From: DATKDU01 sp035512595
GTDB lineage: Bacteria > Planctomycetota > Planctomycetia > Pirellulales > Pirellulaceae
Reading direction: 5' to 3'
NCBI GenBank assembly: GCA_035512595.1
Contig: DATKDU010000399.1
Span: forward strand, 1 to 54,312
Length of the DNA: 54,312 nucleotides
A program made the translations under genes and the position numbers. The notes under the pieces were generated by a model. The model ran no database searches. It had not been told where the DNA came from and saw only the letters and a program-made list of their open reading frames with translations. Within the stretch, counting starts at the first letter, position 1, and every line of letters starts with the position of its first letter. This document shows positions 26,724-34,369 of this stretch, piece by piece.

Positions 26724-27887
26724 ATGCCTCGAATTTACCTCGACAATGCCGCCACCACCTGGCCTAAGCCCGAAGCGGTCTGGCAGGCGGTGGATGACTA
26801 CCAGCGGCGGCTCGGCGCCCCGGCGGGCCGCGGGGCGTATCACGAGGCGGCCGAAGTCGAGCGGCTCGTCGATCAGTGCCGCTCGCGGATTCGGGCGCTG
26901 ATCGGCGCCGAGGATCCGCGGCAGATCGTCTTCACGCTCAACGGCACCGACTCGCTCAATCAGGCGATTCATGGCTGCTTGCGACCGGGGGACCATGTGA
27001 TCACCAGCGTCTGCGAGCATAACTCCGTTCTCCGCCCGCTGCGGCAGTGGCAGGACCGCGGCGACGTGCGGGTGACGTATGTCCGCTGCGATGGGGCCGG
27101 CTACATCAGTCCCGATGACGTTCGTAAGGCGATTCAGCCGCGGACGCGCTTGATCGCGCTATTGCACGCGTCGAATGTCACGGGCGCGGTGCAGCCACTG
27201 GCGGAAGTCGGCGCGATCGCTCGCGAGCACGACGTGTTGCTGCTGGTCGATGCTGCTCAGTCGCTGGGGCACGTGCCGGTGGATGTGGCGGAGCTTGGCT
27301 GTGACCTGTTGGCCGCGCCGGGGCACAAGGGACTTTACGGTCCGCTGGGGACGGGCGTGTTGTATCTAGGGCCGGGGGTCGAATCCGAACTTGTAACCAC
27401 CCGACAAGGGGGCACCGGCACTCGCAGCGACGAGGACATCCAGCCAATGTCGCTCCCCGACCGGTATGAATCGGGGAACCTCAACGTCCCCGGCATCGTG
27501 GGCCTGAACGCGGGCGTAGCGGAGGTGCAGCGCCGAGGCTTAGCGGCCAGTGCCGAACACGAGCGGGAGCTTACGGAGCGGCTGCTCGCGGGGCTCGCCG
27601 AGATTCGCGGAGTCACCTTATACGGCCCGCGCGCAGGAGACAGCAAACAACGTGTCGGCGTCGTCAGCTTCAATCTCGACAACTTCGAGCCGCAGGAGCT
27701 GGCGGCACTGCTCGACTCGACGCGCTCGATCCAGGTCCGTGCCGGCATTCACTGCGCCCCGCGGATGCACGAGGCGCTGGGCACCAGCCCCCGCGGCACG
27801 GTGCGGTTCAGCATCGGGCTATACAACACGCCGGAGGATATCGACGCGGCGCTGTCGGTGCTGCGGGAGATTGCCTGGACGGGCTGA
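26724..27887 (+). CDS. Cysteine desulfurase-like class V aminotransferase
   Basis: A 387-residue PLP enzyme. It starts MPRIYLDNAATTWPKPEAV, the typical N-terminus of NifS/SufS-like cysteine desulfurases; the longer upstream frame lacks this fit. The segment DAAQSLGHVPVDV carries the Asp that pairs with the PLP pyridine nitrogen, and PGHKGLYGPLGTG holds the Schiff-base lysine. Near the C-terminus IHCAPRMHEALGTSPRGTVR contains the candidate sulfur-accepting Cys and the carboxylate-binding Arg; this ending matches the subfamily of stand-alone cysteine desulfurase family proteins better than housekeeping IscS or SufS. No Fe-S assembly partners are adjacent, so its role may be sulfur donation for other purposes. 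Only weak Shine-Dalgarno similarity is seen. Confidence 0.88.
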   Translation: MPRIYLDNAATTWPKPEAVWQAVDDYQRRLGAPAGRGAYHEAAEVERLVDQCRSRIRALIGAEDPRQIVFTLNGTDSLNQAIHGCLRPGDHVITSVCEHNSVLRPLRQWQDRGDVRVTYVRCDGAGYISPDDVRKAIQPRTRLIALLHASNVTGAVQPLAEVGAIAREHDVLLLVDAAQSLGHVPVDVAELGCDLLAAPGHKGLYGPLGTGVLYLGPGVESELVTTRQGGTGTRSDEDIQPMSLPDRYESGNLNVPGIVGLNAGVAEVQRRGLAASAEHERELTERLLAGLAEIRGVTLYGPRAGDSKQRVGVVSFNLDNFEPQELAALLDSTRSIQVRAGIHCAPRMHEALGTSPRGTVRFSIGLYNTPEDIDAALSVLREIAWTG

Positions 27888-27894
27888 ACACTAA

Positions 27895-27948
27895 CCCGAA
27901 GCGTTAGCGAGGGACGCTTAGCGTACACTCCCTCGCTTGTGCTACGGG
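27895..27948. repeat. REP-like imperfect palindrome, related to the copy at 8812-8893
   Basis: The left arm 27895-27914 and right arm 27929-27948 pair at 16 of 20 positions. The left arm CCCGAAGCGTTAGCGAGGGA differs by only two bases from the matching part of the 8.8-kb copy, so both belong to one dispersed family. It lies between converging genes. Confidence 0.75.
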
Positions 27949-27968
27949 CTGGTATTTCCGGCTCACCC

Positions 27969-29975
27969 TCAGGGATCGCCGGCGGGCAGATCGAAGAAGG
28001 CCTGGATGTGGATCGATCCGCCAGGCCGAGGCACGCCCGGATTGGCCGGAGGTGGCGGCGTCCAGCCCGATCCTCCTTTGAAATGCCCCCAAGACATACC
28101 GGTGGCGTACGTTCGATAGGTGAGACCGGTGTCAGGCATTTGAGCCGACAAGAGGCGAATGTCCTCCATAACCGCCGGCTCGGGCACCGGGTCATTGGTA
28201 CGGACCATCAATTGCAGCGTGTCCAATTTCTTTAGTTCGGCAAGCTCCATCAATGTTTTGCCGCCGATGAAAGGAATCGATAGGTGCCGCAGATTTTCCA
28301 TTCCCAGGAATTGCTGAATATGGGAAGAATCGAGGCCGCGACCAGCGAGGTGGACTGTTTCGATTTGATCTAACTGCTCGAGTCCTTGGACATCCTTGAG
28401 CGAGGGGGAAATCAAAGTAAAGTGCCGTATCTTCGTCAGCCCCTTGAGATGGCCGAGCCCGCGCCCATGCAGCGGAACGATTCGAAGCGACAATTCTTGC
28501 AAGCTCGCGATTTGGCCCAATCCTTCCAGCCCTTCGTCGTTGACCGGTGACTGGTCAATGGTGATCGACGTCAATTCGGGAAGTCCGGCCAGATGCTGGA
28601 AACCTGCGCCGGAGACCTGCGAGCGACGAAGTACCACAGATTGAAGTTCCTTCATGTTCCCGAAATGAACCAACCCATCGTCGGATAGGTCCGTTTCGAT
28701 CGCCTCGATCGATCGCAACTTGCCGAGCCCCGCGAGATGAGCCGCAAGGTCGTCCGTGAACTCAGGTCCCTGGACGCTCAGCACCTCAAGCTCTTTTTCT
28801 TTCGCCAGCGTCGCGAACGCGATGTGGTCGATTGGTGCGTGAAACCTCACGACACGCGCATTCCCGGTCCTTGGCTCGACCCAGGCTTGCTCACGATAAG
28901 TTTTGGCGCCAAAGCTGTCGCCTTGCCCCGAGTGAATCGTTGTTTTGGGGAGATCGTCGCTCAATTCCCGCGCTCCGGCGCGCGTCACCTGCGTGAACCT
29001 CATATTCAGCGAGTCCAGTTGCTTGAGTCCGCGCAGATGGTGAAGTCCCGCGTCCGTTACGGGAGTAAAAATCAGGTTGATGACCTTGACCTGCCGCACG
29101 TCTTTCAATTCGGAGAGCAGGTTGTCATCCACGTTCGACCGCAGTAGGTTGACATCGCGCAGGCTTTTCATTTCCGCCAAATGTTTGAGAACACCCGGCT
29201 TCAATTGCGCTTCCGACAGGTCGAGCATCTCGACCTGGTCGAGGTCGCCCAGCCCTTCACCACTTCGGAGAGCGACCCGATGCAGGCGAATGGTTTTCAG
29301 CTTCGGCAACGCCGTCAAATGGGCGAGTCCGCGATCGGAGACCGTGGTGAAGCACAGGTCAATCGACTCCAGATTCTTACATCCGGCTAATCCTGCCAGG
29401 CCGTCGTCGCTGATTGCCGATCCATTGAGCGAGAGGTGGCGCAGTTTCGGCAGCGACTTAAGGTGATCCAGCCCGCGTCCCTGGATAGGTGTGAAGCAGA
29501 CGTATAAAGATTCTAGCTTTTTCAGGTTGGAGAGGTGCTTGAGCCCATCGTCGGTAATATCGACCCGGGAAAGCGTCACGTCGGTCAGTTCGGGCAGATC
29601 GCCAAGTGTTGCGAGGGACGCATTGGTGAACCCATTGCCGATGATGCTTGCTCGCCGCAGTCGACGATGATTCGCGAGGTGGGCGACGTCGCCGTCAGCG
29701 AGACCGCAGTACGCGTCCAGCCGTTCCAGTCCATTCTCGTTTTTCAGCCATTCCAATGCCTTCGGAGTGCTCACCTGCACTTCAACGATCTTACCGTGAA
29801 GCTTTACGACCCCGCATCGCGCCTCGGCTAGCGCTGTCTCGATTCTCGCCTGCTCGGCCATCCGCCGACGCATCTGCCAATCATCGTAAACCCGCTTTCC
29901 GACGGTCCCGATGAGTGCCGCCGTTGCGGCTGTGAGGATAAGAAACCATCGCAAGCTGATGCGCCAAGGTCGCAT
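27969..29975 (-). CDS. Leucine-rich repeat protein with N-terminal membrane anchor
   Basis: A 668-residue protein. The N-terminus (MRPWRISLRWFLILTAATAALIGTVGKRVY) is a single membrane anchor followed by a short helical linker. The rest is an array of leucine-rich repeats of about 24 residues, with units such as LPELTDVTLSRVDITDDGLKHL and LPKLKTIRLHRVALRSGEGL; the I-T/S-D-x-G-L-x-x-L pattern is that of the ribonuclease-inhibitor/internalin-like LRRs frequent in planctomycetes. The repeats form two blocks with a less regular stretch around residues 325-400. The protein is probably anchored facing the periplasm and used for protein binding; no enzyme domain is seen. It converges with the cysteine desulfurase gene, and its upstream side is a long repeat-rich spacer. 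Confidence 0.85.
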   Translation of the reverse strand: MRPWRISLRWFLILTAATAALIGTVGKRVYDDWQMRRRMAEQARIETALAEARCGVVKLHGKIVEVQVSTPKALEWLKNENGLERLDAYCGLADGDVAHLANHRRLRRASIIGNGFTNASLATLGDLPELTDVTLSRVDITDDGLKHLSNLKKLESLYVCFTPIQGRGLDHLKSLPKLRHLSLNGSAISDDGLAGLAGCKNLESIDLCFTTVSDRGLAHLTALPKLKTIRLHRVALRSGEGLGDLDQVEMLDLSEAQLKPGVLKHLAEMKSLRDVNLLRSNVDDNLLSELKDVRQVKVINLIFTPVTDAGLHHLRGLKQLDSLNMRFTQVTRAGARELSDDLPKTTIHSGQGDSFGAKTYREQAWVEPRTGNARVVRFHAPIDHIAFATLAKEKELEVLSVQGPEFTDDLAAHLAGLGKLRSIEAIETDLSDDGLVHFGNMKELQSVVLRRSQVSGAGFQHLAGLPELTSITIDQSPVNDEGLEGLGQIASLQELSLRIVPLHGRGLGHLKGLTKIRHFTLISPSLKDVQGLEQLDQIETVHLAGRGLDSSHIQQFLGMENLRHLSIPFIGGKTLMELAELKKLDTLQLMVRTNDPVPEPAVMEDIRLLSAQMPDTGLTYRTYATGMSWGHFKGGSGWTPPPPANPGVPRPGGSIHIQAFFDLPAGDP

Positions 29976-30206
29976 GGCTGTCCCCTTTCGAATTCCCTCA
30001 ACGCCCCATTGTAAGTGGAGTTACGAAGCGAGCGTGCCCCCGGTTTAACGCCGGACGCCACTTTCACTCATTCCCAGGCTCCAGCCTAGCAGCGCGCTAC
30101 CCCGAGGCTGCGGCCCAGTGATTGGCCGAACGATCAACGGGCGTTGGGCCGCTGCCAAGTGCCACGTCTGGTGGGGATTTTGTCATGCCGACGGAGCGGC
30201 GGACCG

Positions 30207-30264
30207 GATCAGGAGTCAGGAGTCAGGGGACAGGAGCCAGGAGCCAGGAGTCAGGAGCCAGAGG
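30207..30264. repeat. Heptanucleotide tandem array 1 (GGAGTCA/GGAGCCA units)
   Basis: About eight units of 7 bases, GGAGTCA, GGGGACA and GGAGCCA, in head-to-tail order. The period of 7 and unit wording match the larger array at 30460-30629. Confidence 0.8.
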
Positions 30265-30277
30265 AAAGGTTAGCCAC

Positions 30278-30329
30278 CTGAACCCTGAACCCTGAACCCT
30301 GAACCCGGAACCCGGAACCCGGAACCCGG
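30278..30329. repeat. Heptanucleotide tandem array 2 (CCTGAAC/CCGGAAC units)
   Basis: About seven units: four CCTGAAC repeats followed by three or four CCGGAAC repeats, ending in a T8 run at 30331-30338. The switch from T to G inside the unit halfway along the array suggests two separate expansions. Confidence 0.85.
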
Positions 30330-30459
30330 ATTTTTTTTCGCCTGATTTGGAATAATTGTTCAGTATGGCGCATCTAAGAGATAGGCCCCCGCTGCGCGGG
30401 GCTGCTGGCGGGCGAAATGCCCGCCGGATGTTCTTTGACAATTGAAACGAACTGAGTCT

Positions 30460-30629
30460 GGAGCCAGGAGCCAGGGGACTGGGGCCAGGAGCCAGGGGCC
30501 AGGGGCCAGGGGCCAGGGGCCAGGAGCCAGGGGCCAGGGGCCAGGGGCCAGGAGCCAGGGGCCAGGAGCCAGGGGCCAGGGGCCAGGGGCCAGGAGCCAG
30601 GAGCCAGGGGACAGGAGCCAGGGGACAGG
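30460..30629. repeat. Heptanucleotide tandem array 3 (GGAGCCA/GGGGCCA units)
   Basis: About 24 units of 7 bases (GGAGCCA, GGGGCCA and a few GGGGACA/GGGGACT). Since 7 is not a multiple of 3, all frames stay open with a 7-residue periodicity, which explains the long spurious frames here. It resembles the short tandemly repeated repetitive (STRR) heptamers known from cyanobacteria. Confidence 0.9.
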
Positions 30630-30951
30630 TGATGTACCGATCACCAATCGGCGCAAATCGCCACCTTTCAAGGAAAATCGGATGGTTTTCCTAAGGCATT
30701 GTCTGCCAATCGGTTAGGCGCGGTCTCCGCGGCTGGGAGAGAAGTGGGCCGCTTATTAAAGGAAAAAAGGTCCGATTTCGTAATGCCCTGGGGCATAACG
30801 ACTTAAAGGCGACATATAAGCGAAAGTGAATGTTTTTTTCGCTTATCACTCGGCCAGGTGCAGAATCGCGAGTGCCCTGTGTTGACGCAAAGCATTAGGT
30901 TGCAAGAAGTTGTGCCAAGCCAGGCGCGGCAAAGAGCGGAAAATCGCCGGT

Positions 30952-32388
30952 TCACAGCAAGTGCCTGGCCTTCACTTCCAGATACTTGTTCACCAGCTTG
31001 GCCGTCATGTCCTCAGGGAACAGGTCCAGCATGAGCACCCCCTGGTGCTCCAGGTCCCGCAGCACCTGATGTCGCCAGGTGAGAATCTCGGCGGCGGCAG
31101 CGGCCCGGAACAAGTCGGCATCGGACTGCGGCGGCGTGTCGGCGGCGGTGAACAGGTGGTGGTCGCGGAGGAGCACTCCCAGCGGCAAATGGCGGCCGAC
31201 GGCATTGCCGAGGTAACTTTGCACCTGGTGACTGTTGACCTCGTCGATCAGGTTGCTGATCAGGACGACGAGCGACCGCTTCTTGACGTGCGTCCCCAGG
31301 TACAGAAACGCCTCGTCGTACCGCGATTCGACCAACTCCGGAAAGCGATCGAACGACGCGTGCAGGAGCTGATTCATCTGGTTCATGCCGCCGCGCGGCG
31401 GGACGAATGACAAGATGCGGTCGGAGAAGGCGATCATTCCCACGCTGTCTCCTTGCCGCAGGGCGACGTACGACAGCATCAGCATGGCGTTCAGCGAGTG
31501 ATCGAGCAGGCTAATGCCGCCGGAGACGTTGGTCATCATCCGGCCGCAGTCGAGGAGGAAGATGATCCGCTGGCTCTGGCTGGTCTGAAAGTCCTTGACG
31601 GTCAGCTTGCGGCGGCGGGCAGTCGCCCGCCAATCGATGTACTTGTAGTTGTCGTCGTGCGTGTAGTCGCGGAGCCGCTCGAAATCGTTCTCGGTGCCGA
31701 CTTTCCGCGTTCGCCGCACCCCCATCAGGCTCAGGCGGTTGGTGCGGGCCAGGATCGCATACTCGGCAATCTGCTTCATGTCGGGATAGACGTGGATCGT
31801 CGTTTCCAGCGGAAACTCGAGGAACCGCCGCCACAGGCCCAGGAGGCTGCGGACGCGTACGTGTACTTTGGGCAGCACGAACGCCCCGCGGCGCGACGAG
31901 TTCAGCTCGTAGTGGATCGTCGTCCGGCTCCGTGGACCGAGCAATAGCAAGAACTCCGTCGGCGTCGGCGTGAATTCCGGCGGCAGATCGTCCCGAATCC
32001 AGGCCGCCCGCCGCACGCGGCTGGTGTTGGTAACCAGCAGCGTCACGCGGTGGTTCTTGCGGATCGATGCCACGCGGCTGGCCTGCCGCTCGATCCTGAA
32101 GGTCCCCTTGCCGGCCAGCGTCCACAGATCGAGAAACGAGACCGCCGGAATCGCCAAGTCCAGAATCAAAATGACCGGCACCAGGACCGGCTGCCACGGT
32201 GGATAGAGCAGGGCAAACGAGAGCACGGCCGGCAGCGCGAGCAGGACGAGTGCCGGCGTGTGGGGATGAATCCGCTTCCAGCCGGCAAGCAGAAACAGCG
32301 GCGCGCAGACCAGCAGGATCAAAAATGCCGCCATCGGGGCCATTTGCGGCCCGTAGCGAATGAGGAGTTGGTGAATGGCGTCGGACAT
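30952..32388 (-). CDS. DUF58 domain protein (VWA-like fold)
   Basis: A 478-residue membrane protein. Start at ATG 32388 (MSDAIHQLLIRYGPQMAPMA); earlier in-frame starts run into GC-rich leader and are rejected. Two or three membrane segments lie at about residues 18-90. The DUF58 signature RDYTHDDNYKYIDWRATAR is clear near residue 255, followed by a von Willebrand A-like core (IIFLLDCGRMM near 285, SVGMIAFSDRILSFVPP and LVVLISNLIDEV). In other bacteria DUF58 proteins are encoded with MoxR AAA+ ATPases and transglutaminase proteins and are proposed to act in complex maturation; neither partner is visible here, so this copy stands alone. The spacer to its right has a possible promoter on the other strand (32401-32429). 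Confidence 0.85.
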   Translation of the reverse strand: MSDAIHQLLIRYGPQMAPMAAFLILLVCAPLFLLAGWKRIHPHTPALVLLALPAVLSFALLYPPWQPVLVPVILILDLAIPAVSFLDLWTLAGKGTFRIERQASRVASIRKNHRVTLLVTNTSRVRRAAWIRDDLPPEFTPTPTEFLLLLGPRSRTTIHYELNSSRRGAFVLPKVHVRVRSLLGLWRRFLEFPLETTIHVYPDMKQIAEYAILARTNRLSLMGVRRTRKVGTENDFERLRDYTHDDNYKYIDWRATARRRKLTVKDFQTSQSQRIIFLLDCGRMMTNVSGGISLLDHSLNAMLMLSYVALRQGDSVGMIAFSDRILSFVPPRGGMNQMNQLLHASFDRFPELVESRYDEAFLYLGTHVKKRSLVVLISNLIDEVNSHQVQSYLGNAVGRHLPLGVLLRDHHLFTAADTPPQSDADLFRAAAAAEILTWRHQVLRDLEHQGVLMLDLFPEDMTAKLVNKYLEVKARHLL

Positions 32389-32400
32389 GCGAGGTGCGGA

Positions 32401-32429
32401 TTGCGGAGTCGAATAGGGGCAATTATAGT
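32401..32429 (+). promoter_or_regulatory. Candidate sigma-70 promoter (TTGCGG-17-TATAGT)
   Basis: TTGCGG at 32401-32406 and TATAGT at 32424-32429 with a 17-base spacer, reading right, away from the DUF58 gene. It would start RNA at about 32436, in front of a strong hairpin and terminator with no convincing reading frame between. Confidence 0.5.
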
Positions 32430-32435
32430 TCGGAT

Positions 32436-32578
32436 CACATCGCCGCCCCATCCTGGCTCCCCGCTGAAAAATGGTTGCTTTTCCTTGGGGACTTGCTACC
32501 ATGGCATTCGCTGGAGGCAACTCCGGCAAAACAGCGGCCCCGACGTTCCTGCCCCACGTCGCGGGCCGTTTTTGTTTT
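32436..32578 (+). ncRNA. Candidate small RNA with GCAA-capped hairpin and intrinsic terminator
   Basis: Between a plausible promoter and a terminator (32535-32578) lies about 100 bases with no good start codon. A hairpin GCTGGAG-GCAA-CTCCGGC (32510-32527), closed by a GNRA tetraloop, stands directly before the terminator. I do not recognise a known RNA family. It could instead be a leader of an unrecognised small gene, or the terminator may serve the converging DUF2294 gene. Confidence 0.4.
32535..32578 (+). terminator. Rho-independent terminator
   Basis: CGGCCCCGACGT (32535-32546) pairs with ACGTCG plus a one-base bulge plus GGGCCG (32556-32568), followed by TTTTTGTTTT. The T-run is on the plus strand; the reverse has only TGTTTT, so bidirectional use is possible but weaker. 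Confidence 0.8.
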
Positions 32579-32645
32579 CATGGGTTGGCTACTGCCGACG
32601 AGCTTCGGCGCCAGCCAGCGCGCGACGACTTCCACTATCCTTCAG

Positions 32646-33026
32646 CTACCGCACTTTCGGCTGTCGCGAGTCGGGTGCTGCCGACAGCGAGAAGACCAAC
32701 ACTTCCTCGCCGGTGACGGTGCTGATGTCGTGGTGCAAGCTGACGACCTTGCGCTCAGTGACCTTCTCGACCATGGCCTCCAGGACGGGCCGGGCGGTTT
32801 CGATCAATTGCGTCCGCACTTGCTTGAGCAAGTCGCGCCCCTTCTCGGGGGGAAGCGTTTTGACCAGGTGCTGCTCGGCCGCGGTCAAGACGCCTTGGAG
32901 ACGGACCACGAGCAGTTCGCGGACCAGGTGGGCATGAATATCCTTGGGGCCGCGGCCCATGTACTCCTGTTCAAATTGCGACACGCCGTCGCAAATCGCA
33001 GCCTCCATCTCGCCTTGAGTTTTCAT
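32646..33026 (-). CDS. DUF2294 (MpsC-like) domain protein, copy 1
   Basis: A 126-residue protein with the almost complete DUF2294 signature: EAAICDGVSQFEQEYMGRGP, then LVRELLVVRLQGVLTAAEQHL, KQVRTQLIETARPVLEAMVE and VVSLHHDISTVTGEEVLVF. DUF2294 is the MpsC family; in Staphylococcus MpsABC is a bicarbonate/membrane-potential system, but the MpsA and MpsB partners are not seen here and the role of lone members is unknown. A second, more diverged copy lies at 33934-34350 on the other strand. The gene is divergent from the structured RNA copy A, with about 220 bases between the two. No signal peptide or membrane segment. Confidence 0.9.
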   Translation of the reverse strand: MKTQGEMEAAICDGVSQFEQEYMGRGPKDIHAHLVRELLVVRLQGVLTAAEQHLVKTLPPEKGRDLLKQVRTQLIETARPVLEAMVEKVTERKVVSLHHDISTVTGEEVLVFSLSAAPDSRQPKVR

Positions 33027-33162
33027 GGGACAACCCTCTACCAGTGGAGCCTGGTGACGCTTCCCCGGTAATCCTCAATTCTCGCCCCAAATTTCGCTGG
33101 CCTGCCTGCAATCCGCTCGCAAACCACTTTACACGGAATTCCGAAGATTCACAATCAGCGCC

Positions 33163-33191
33163 ATTGCATGTTCCTCGACAAGAGGTAAGAT
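33163..33191 (+). promoter_or_regulatory. Candidate promoter for RNA copy A (TTGCAT-17-TAAGAT)
   Basis: TTGCAT at 33163-33168, 17-base spacer, TAAGAT at 33186-33191. The same TTGCAT -35 precedes copy C (16-base spacer, TATAAT). Start would be near 33198, giving a transcript of about 155 bases up to the T-run at 33353. Confidence 0.45.
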
Positions 33192-33246
33192 GCACTGCGG
33201 ACGAGTAACCTCCCCTGAGGGTGGATCGTCCACAACGGATTGTTGA

Positions 33247-33353
33247 TCGGAAGACTGAATAAAGGGTACCCCGGCCACCGCCGGGTGACTCGCTAAAAAG
33301 TAGACCGACGTGCAGGAGCACCCTCCAAGGTGTACCTGCACGTCGGTTTTTTT
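33247..33353 (+). ncRNA. Structured RNA element, copy A, with intrinsic terminator
   Basis: In order: TCGGAAGACTGAATAAAG (33247-33264); hairpin CCCGGC-CACC-GCCGGG (33270-33285); a linker with ACTCGCTAAAAAGTAG; terminator stem CCGACGTGCAGG/CCTGCACGTCGG (33305-33316 / 33335-33346, 12 bp, perfect); T7 (33347-33353). The same parts in the same order recur in copies B and C. The inner stem pair here is C-G where B and C have G-C, a compensatory change. It lies in front of a small gene at 33437. It could be a leader that regulates by termination, or an independent small RNA. Confidence 0.8.
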
Positions 33354-33436
33354 GTTGCGCTCGCCAAATGCCGCGTTCGCGGTGCGGCACACGGTGACAT
33401 GTCCCTTCGCCCCACTTCAAGCAAAGGAAACGTCCG

Positions 33437-33688
33437 ATGGAGGCGACCACGGAAAAAGCTTTTGTACATATCGGCGAGTCGCGCGGATGCGAGAACCACG
33501 ATCACGATCTGGTTCACGAGCTGAGTCGGCGGCTGGATTGTCTGTGGCGGTACGACCAGTACATCGCCAACGCGGAGGAACAGGCCGACCTGCAGAAGTT
33601 CTGGCGCGAAGTGAAAGCTCAGGAGAACAAGAATATCGAACAGCTCAAAAAGCTCCTCGCGCAGCACGTCCAGGGGGGATGCTTCTAG
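33437..33688 (+). CDS. Conserved small hypothetical protein
   Basis: An 83-residue soluble protein, mostly helical. The core HELSRRLDCLWRYDQYIANA followed by LQKFWREVKAQENKNIEQLK resembles a recurrent family of short helical proteins of unknown function, with strongly conserved W, R, Y and D positions; it could fold as a helical hairpin. The N-terminus has a His/Glu/Cys-rich stretch (GESRGCENHDHDLVHE) that might bind metal, which is only a guess. The start at 33437 has AAGGAAAC a few bases upstream. It lies 84 bases after the terminator of RNA copy A and about 100 bases before RNA copy B, so each RNA element heads a gene in this pair. Confidence 0.75.
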   Translation: MEATTEKAFVHIGESRGCENHDHDLVHELSRRLDCLWRYDQYIANAEEQADLQKFWREVKAQENKNIEQLKKLLAQHVQGGCF

Positions 33689-33784
33689 TCGCTGCCCGGC
33701 GCGAGAGCTGAAGATCGCGGAGAGAAGTCGGCGAACGGATTTGGCACGACGGCTTGGAGACGAACGGAATCGGTGATTGGTTTG

Positions 33785-33893
33785 TCGGAAGACTGAATAA
33801 AGAGCAATCCGGCCTTGGCCGGGTGGCTCATTAACCAGGTAGGCCGACGTGGTGCAGCGCCAAAAAAGCGCAGTGCCGCGTCGGCTTTTTTTT
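33785..33893 (+). ncRNA. Structured RNA element, copy B, with intrinsic terminator
   Basis: TCGGAAGACTGAATAAAG (33785-33802), identical to copy A over 18 bases; hairpin CCGGC-CTTG-GCCGG (33809-33822), extendable by two more pairs; linker GGCTCATTAACCAGGTAG; terminator stem GCCGACGTGG (33843-33852) with CCGCGTCGGC (33876-33885), one G-T pair, and an inner GCGC/GCGC stem around A6; T8 (33886-33893). It lies in front of the second DUF2294 gene. No clear own promoter is seen; it may be read from upstream and act as an attenuator between the two genes. Confidence 0.8.
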
Positions 33894-33933
33894 GGCGCGT
33901 TCGGCCCGCAGGACGGGGAAAGTGAGGGAGACG

Positions 33934-34350
33934 ATGGACAAACTTGAACAAGCGATAGCAGAGCAGATCGCCCGAGCGGCCAGCGACTTTCAGAAACAGC
34001 GGACGGGGCATGCACCCTCGGCAGTCACCGTGGTCCTCAGCGAGGAGACGCTGGTGGTCACGCTGCACGAGGCTCTGACGCCGGCGGAGAAAGCCCTGTC
34101 CCGTAGTCCCGAGGGAGCCGCCAAGGTTCAGGAGTATCACCGCCAATTGTTCCAAAACTCGCTGGATGGCTTGCGGGAGGAGATCAGCCGGATCACGGGC
34201 CGGAAGGTGCGCCAAGCAGTCGCGGAAGTCGAACCGACGACCGGCGCTGTGTTTCACGCCTTTACGACCGGAACCATGGTCCAGGTCTTCCTGCTCGACG
34301 GGGCCTTGCCCACCCCTGCCATCCAGATCAACCCAGCCCCTGTCGCCTAA
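33934..34350 (+). CDS. DUF2294 (MpsC-like) domain protein, copy 2
   Basis: A 138-residue protein. The start at ATG 33934 follows AGGGAG; a longer frame from 33892 would start inside the RNA copy B region and is rejected. DUF2294 features: IAEQIARAASDFQKQRTGHA, VTVVLSEETLVVTLHEALTPAEKAL and GLREEISRITGRKVRQ. It is clearly related to the copy at 32646-33026 but more diverged: the EYMGRGP motif has become QKQRTGHAP, as in the more distant members of the family. It follows RNA copy B by 40 bases, and the response regulator gene begins 20 bases after its stop, so it likely starts a small stress operon. Role unknown. Confidence 0.82.
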   Translation: MDKLEQAIAEQIARAASDFQKQRTGHAPSAVTVVLSEETLVVTLHEALTPAEKALSRSPEGAAKVQEYHRQLFQNSLDGLREEISRITGRKVRQAVAEVEPTTGAVFHAFTTGTMVQVFLLDGALPTPAIQINPAPVA

Positions 34351-34369
34351 GTTCACGGAGCTTCGAACT

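Larger units (their letters stand above)
29976..30951. other. Repeat-rich spacer, no gene seen
   Basis: The 976 bases contain three heptamer-period arrays (separate entries), GC-rich hairpins between 30389 and 30425, a short palindrome ATGCCC-TG-GGGCAT near 30783, and an A/T-rich inverted repeat ATAAGCGAAA...TTTTCGCTTAT near 30817-30847. Frames through the arrays encode only low-complexity Gly/Pro/Arg strings and are not credible genes. Confidence 0.6.

Noticed and set aside
30460..30629. CRISPR-like array
   Set aside because: The period is 7 bases with no spacers or conserved 20-40 base repeats, and no cas genes are near. It is a heptamer minisatellite.
30442..30717. Repeat-encoded protein frame
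   Set aside because: The frame exists only because 7-base units leave all frames open; it encodes a low-complexity Gly/Pro/Arg string without a real start context.
33747..33780. Own promoter for RNA copy B
   Set aside because: A TTGGCA at 33741 has no acceptable -10 at 16-18 bases, so I cannot claim a promoter; copy B may be read from upstream.
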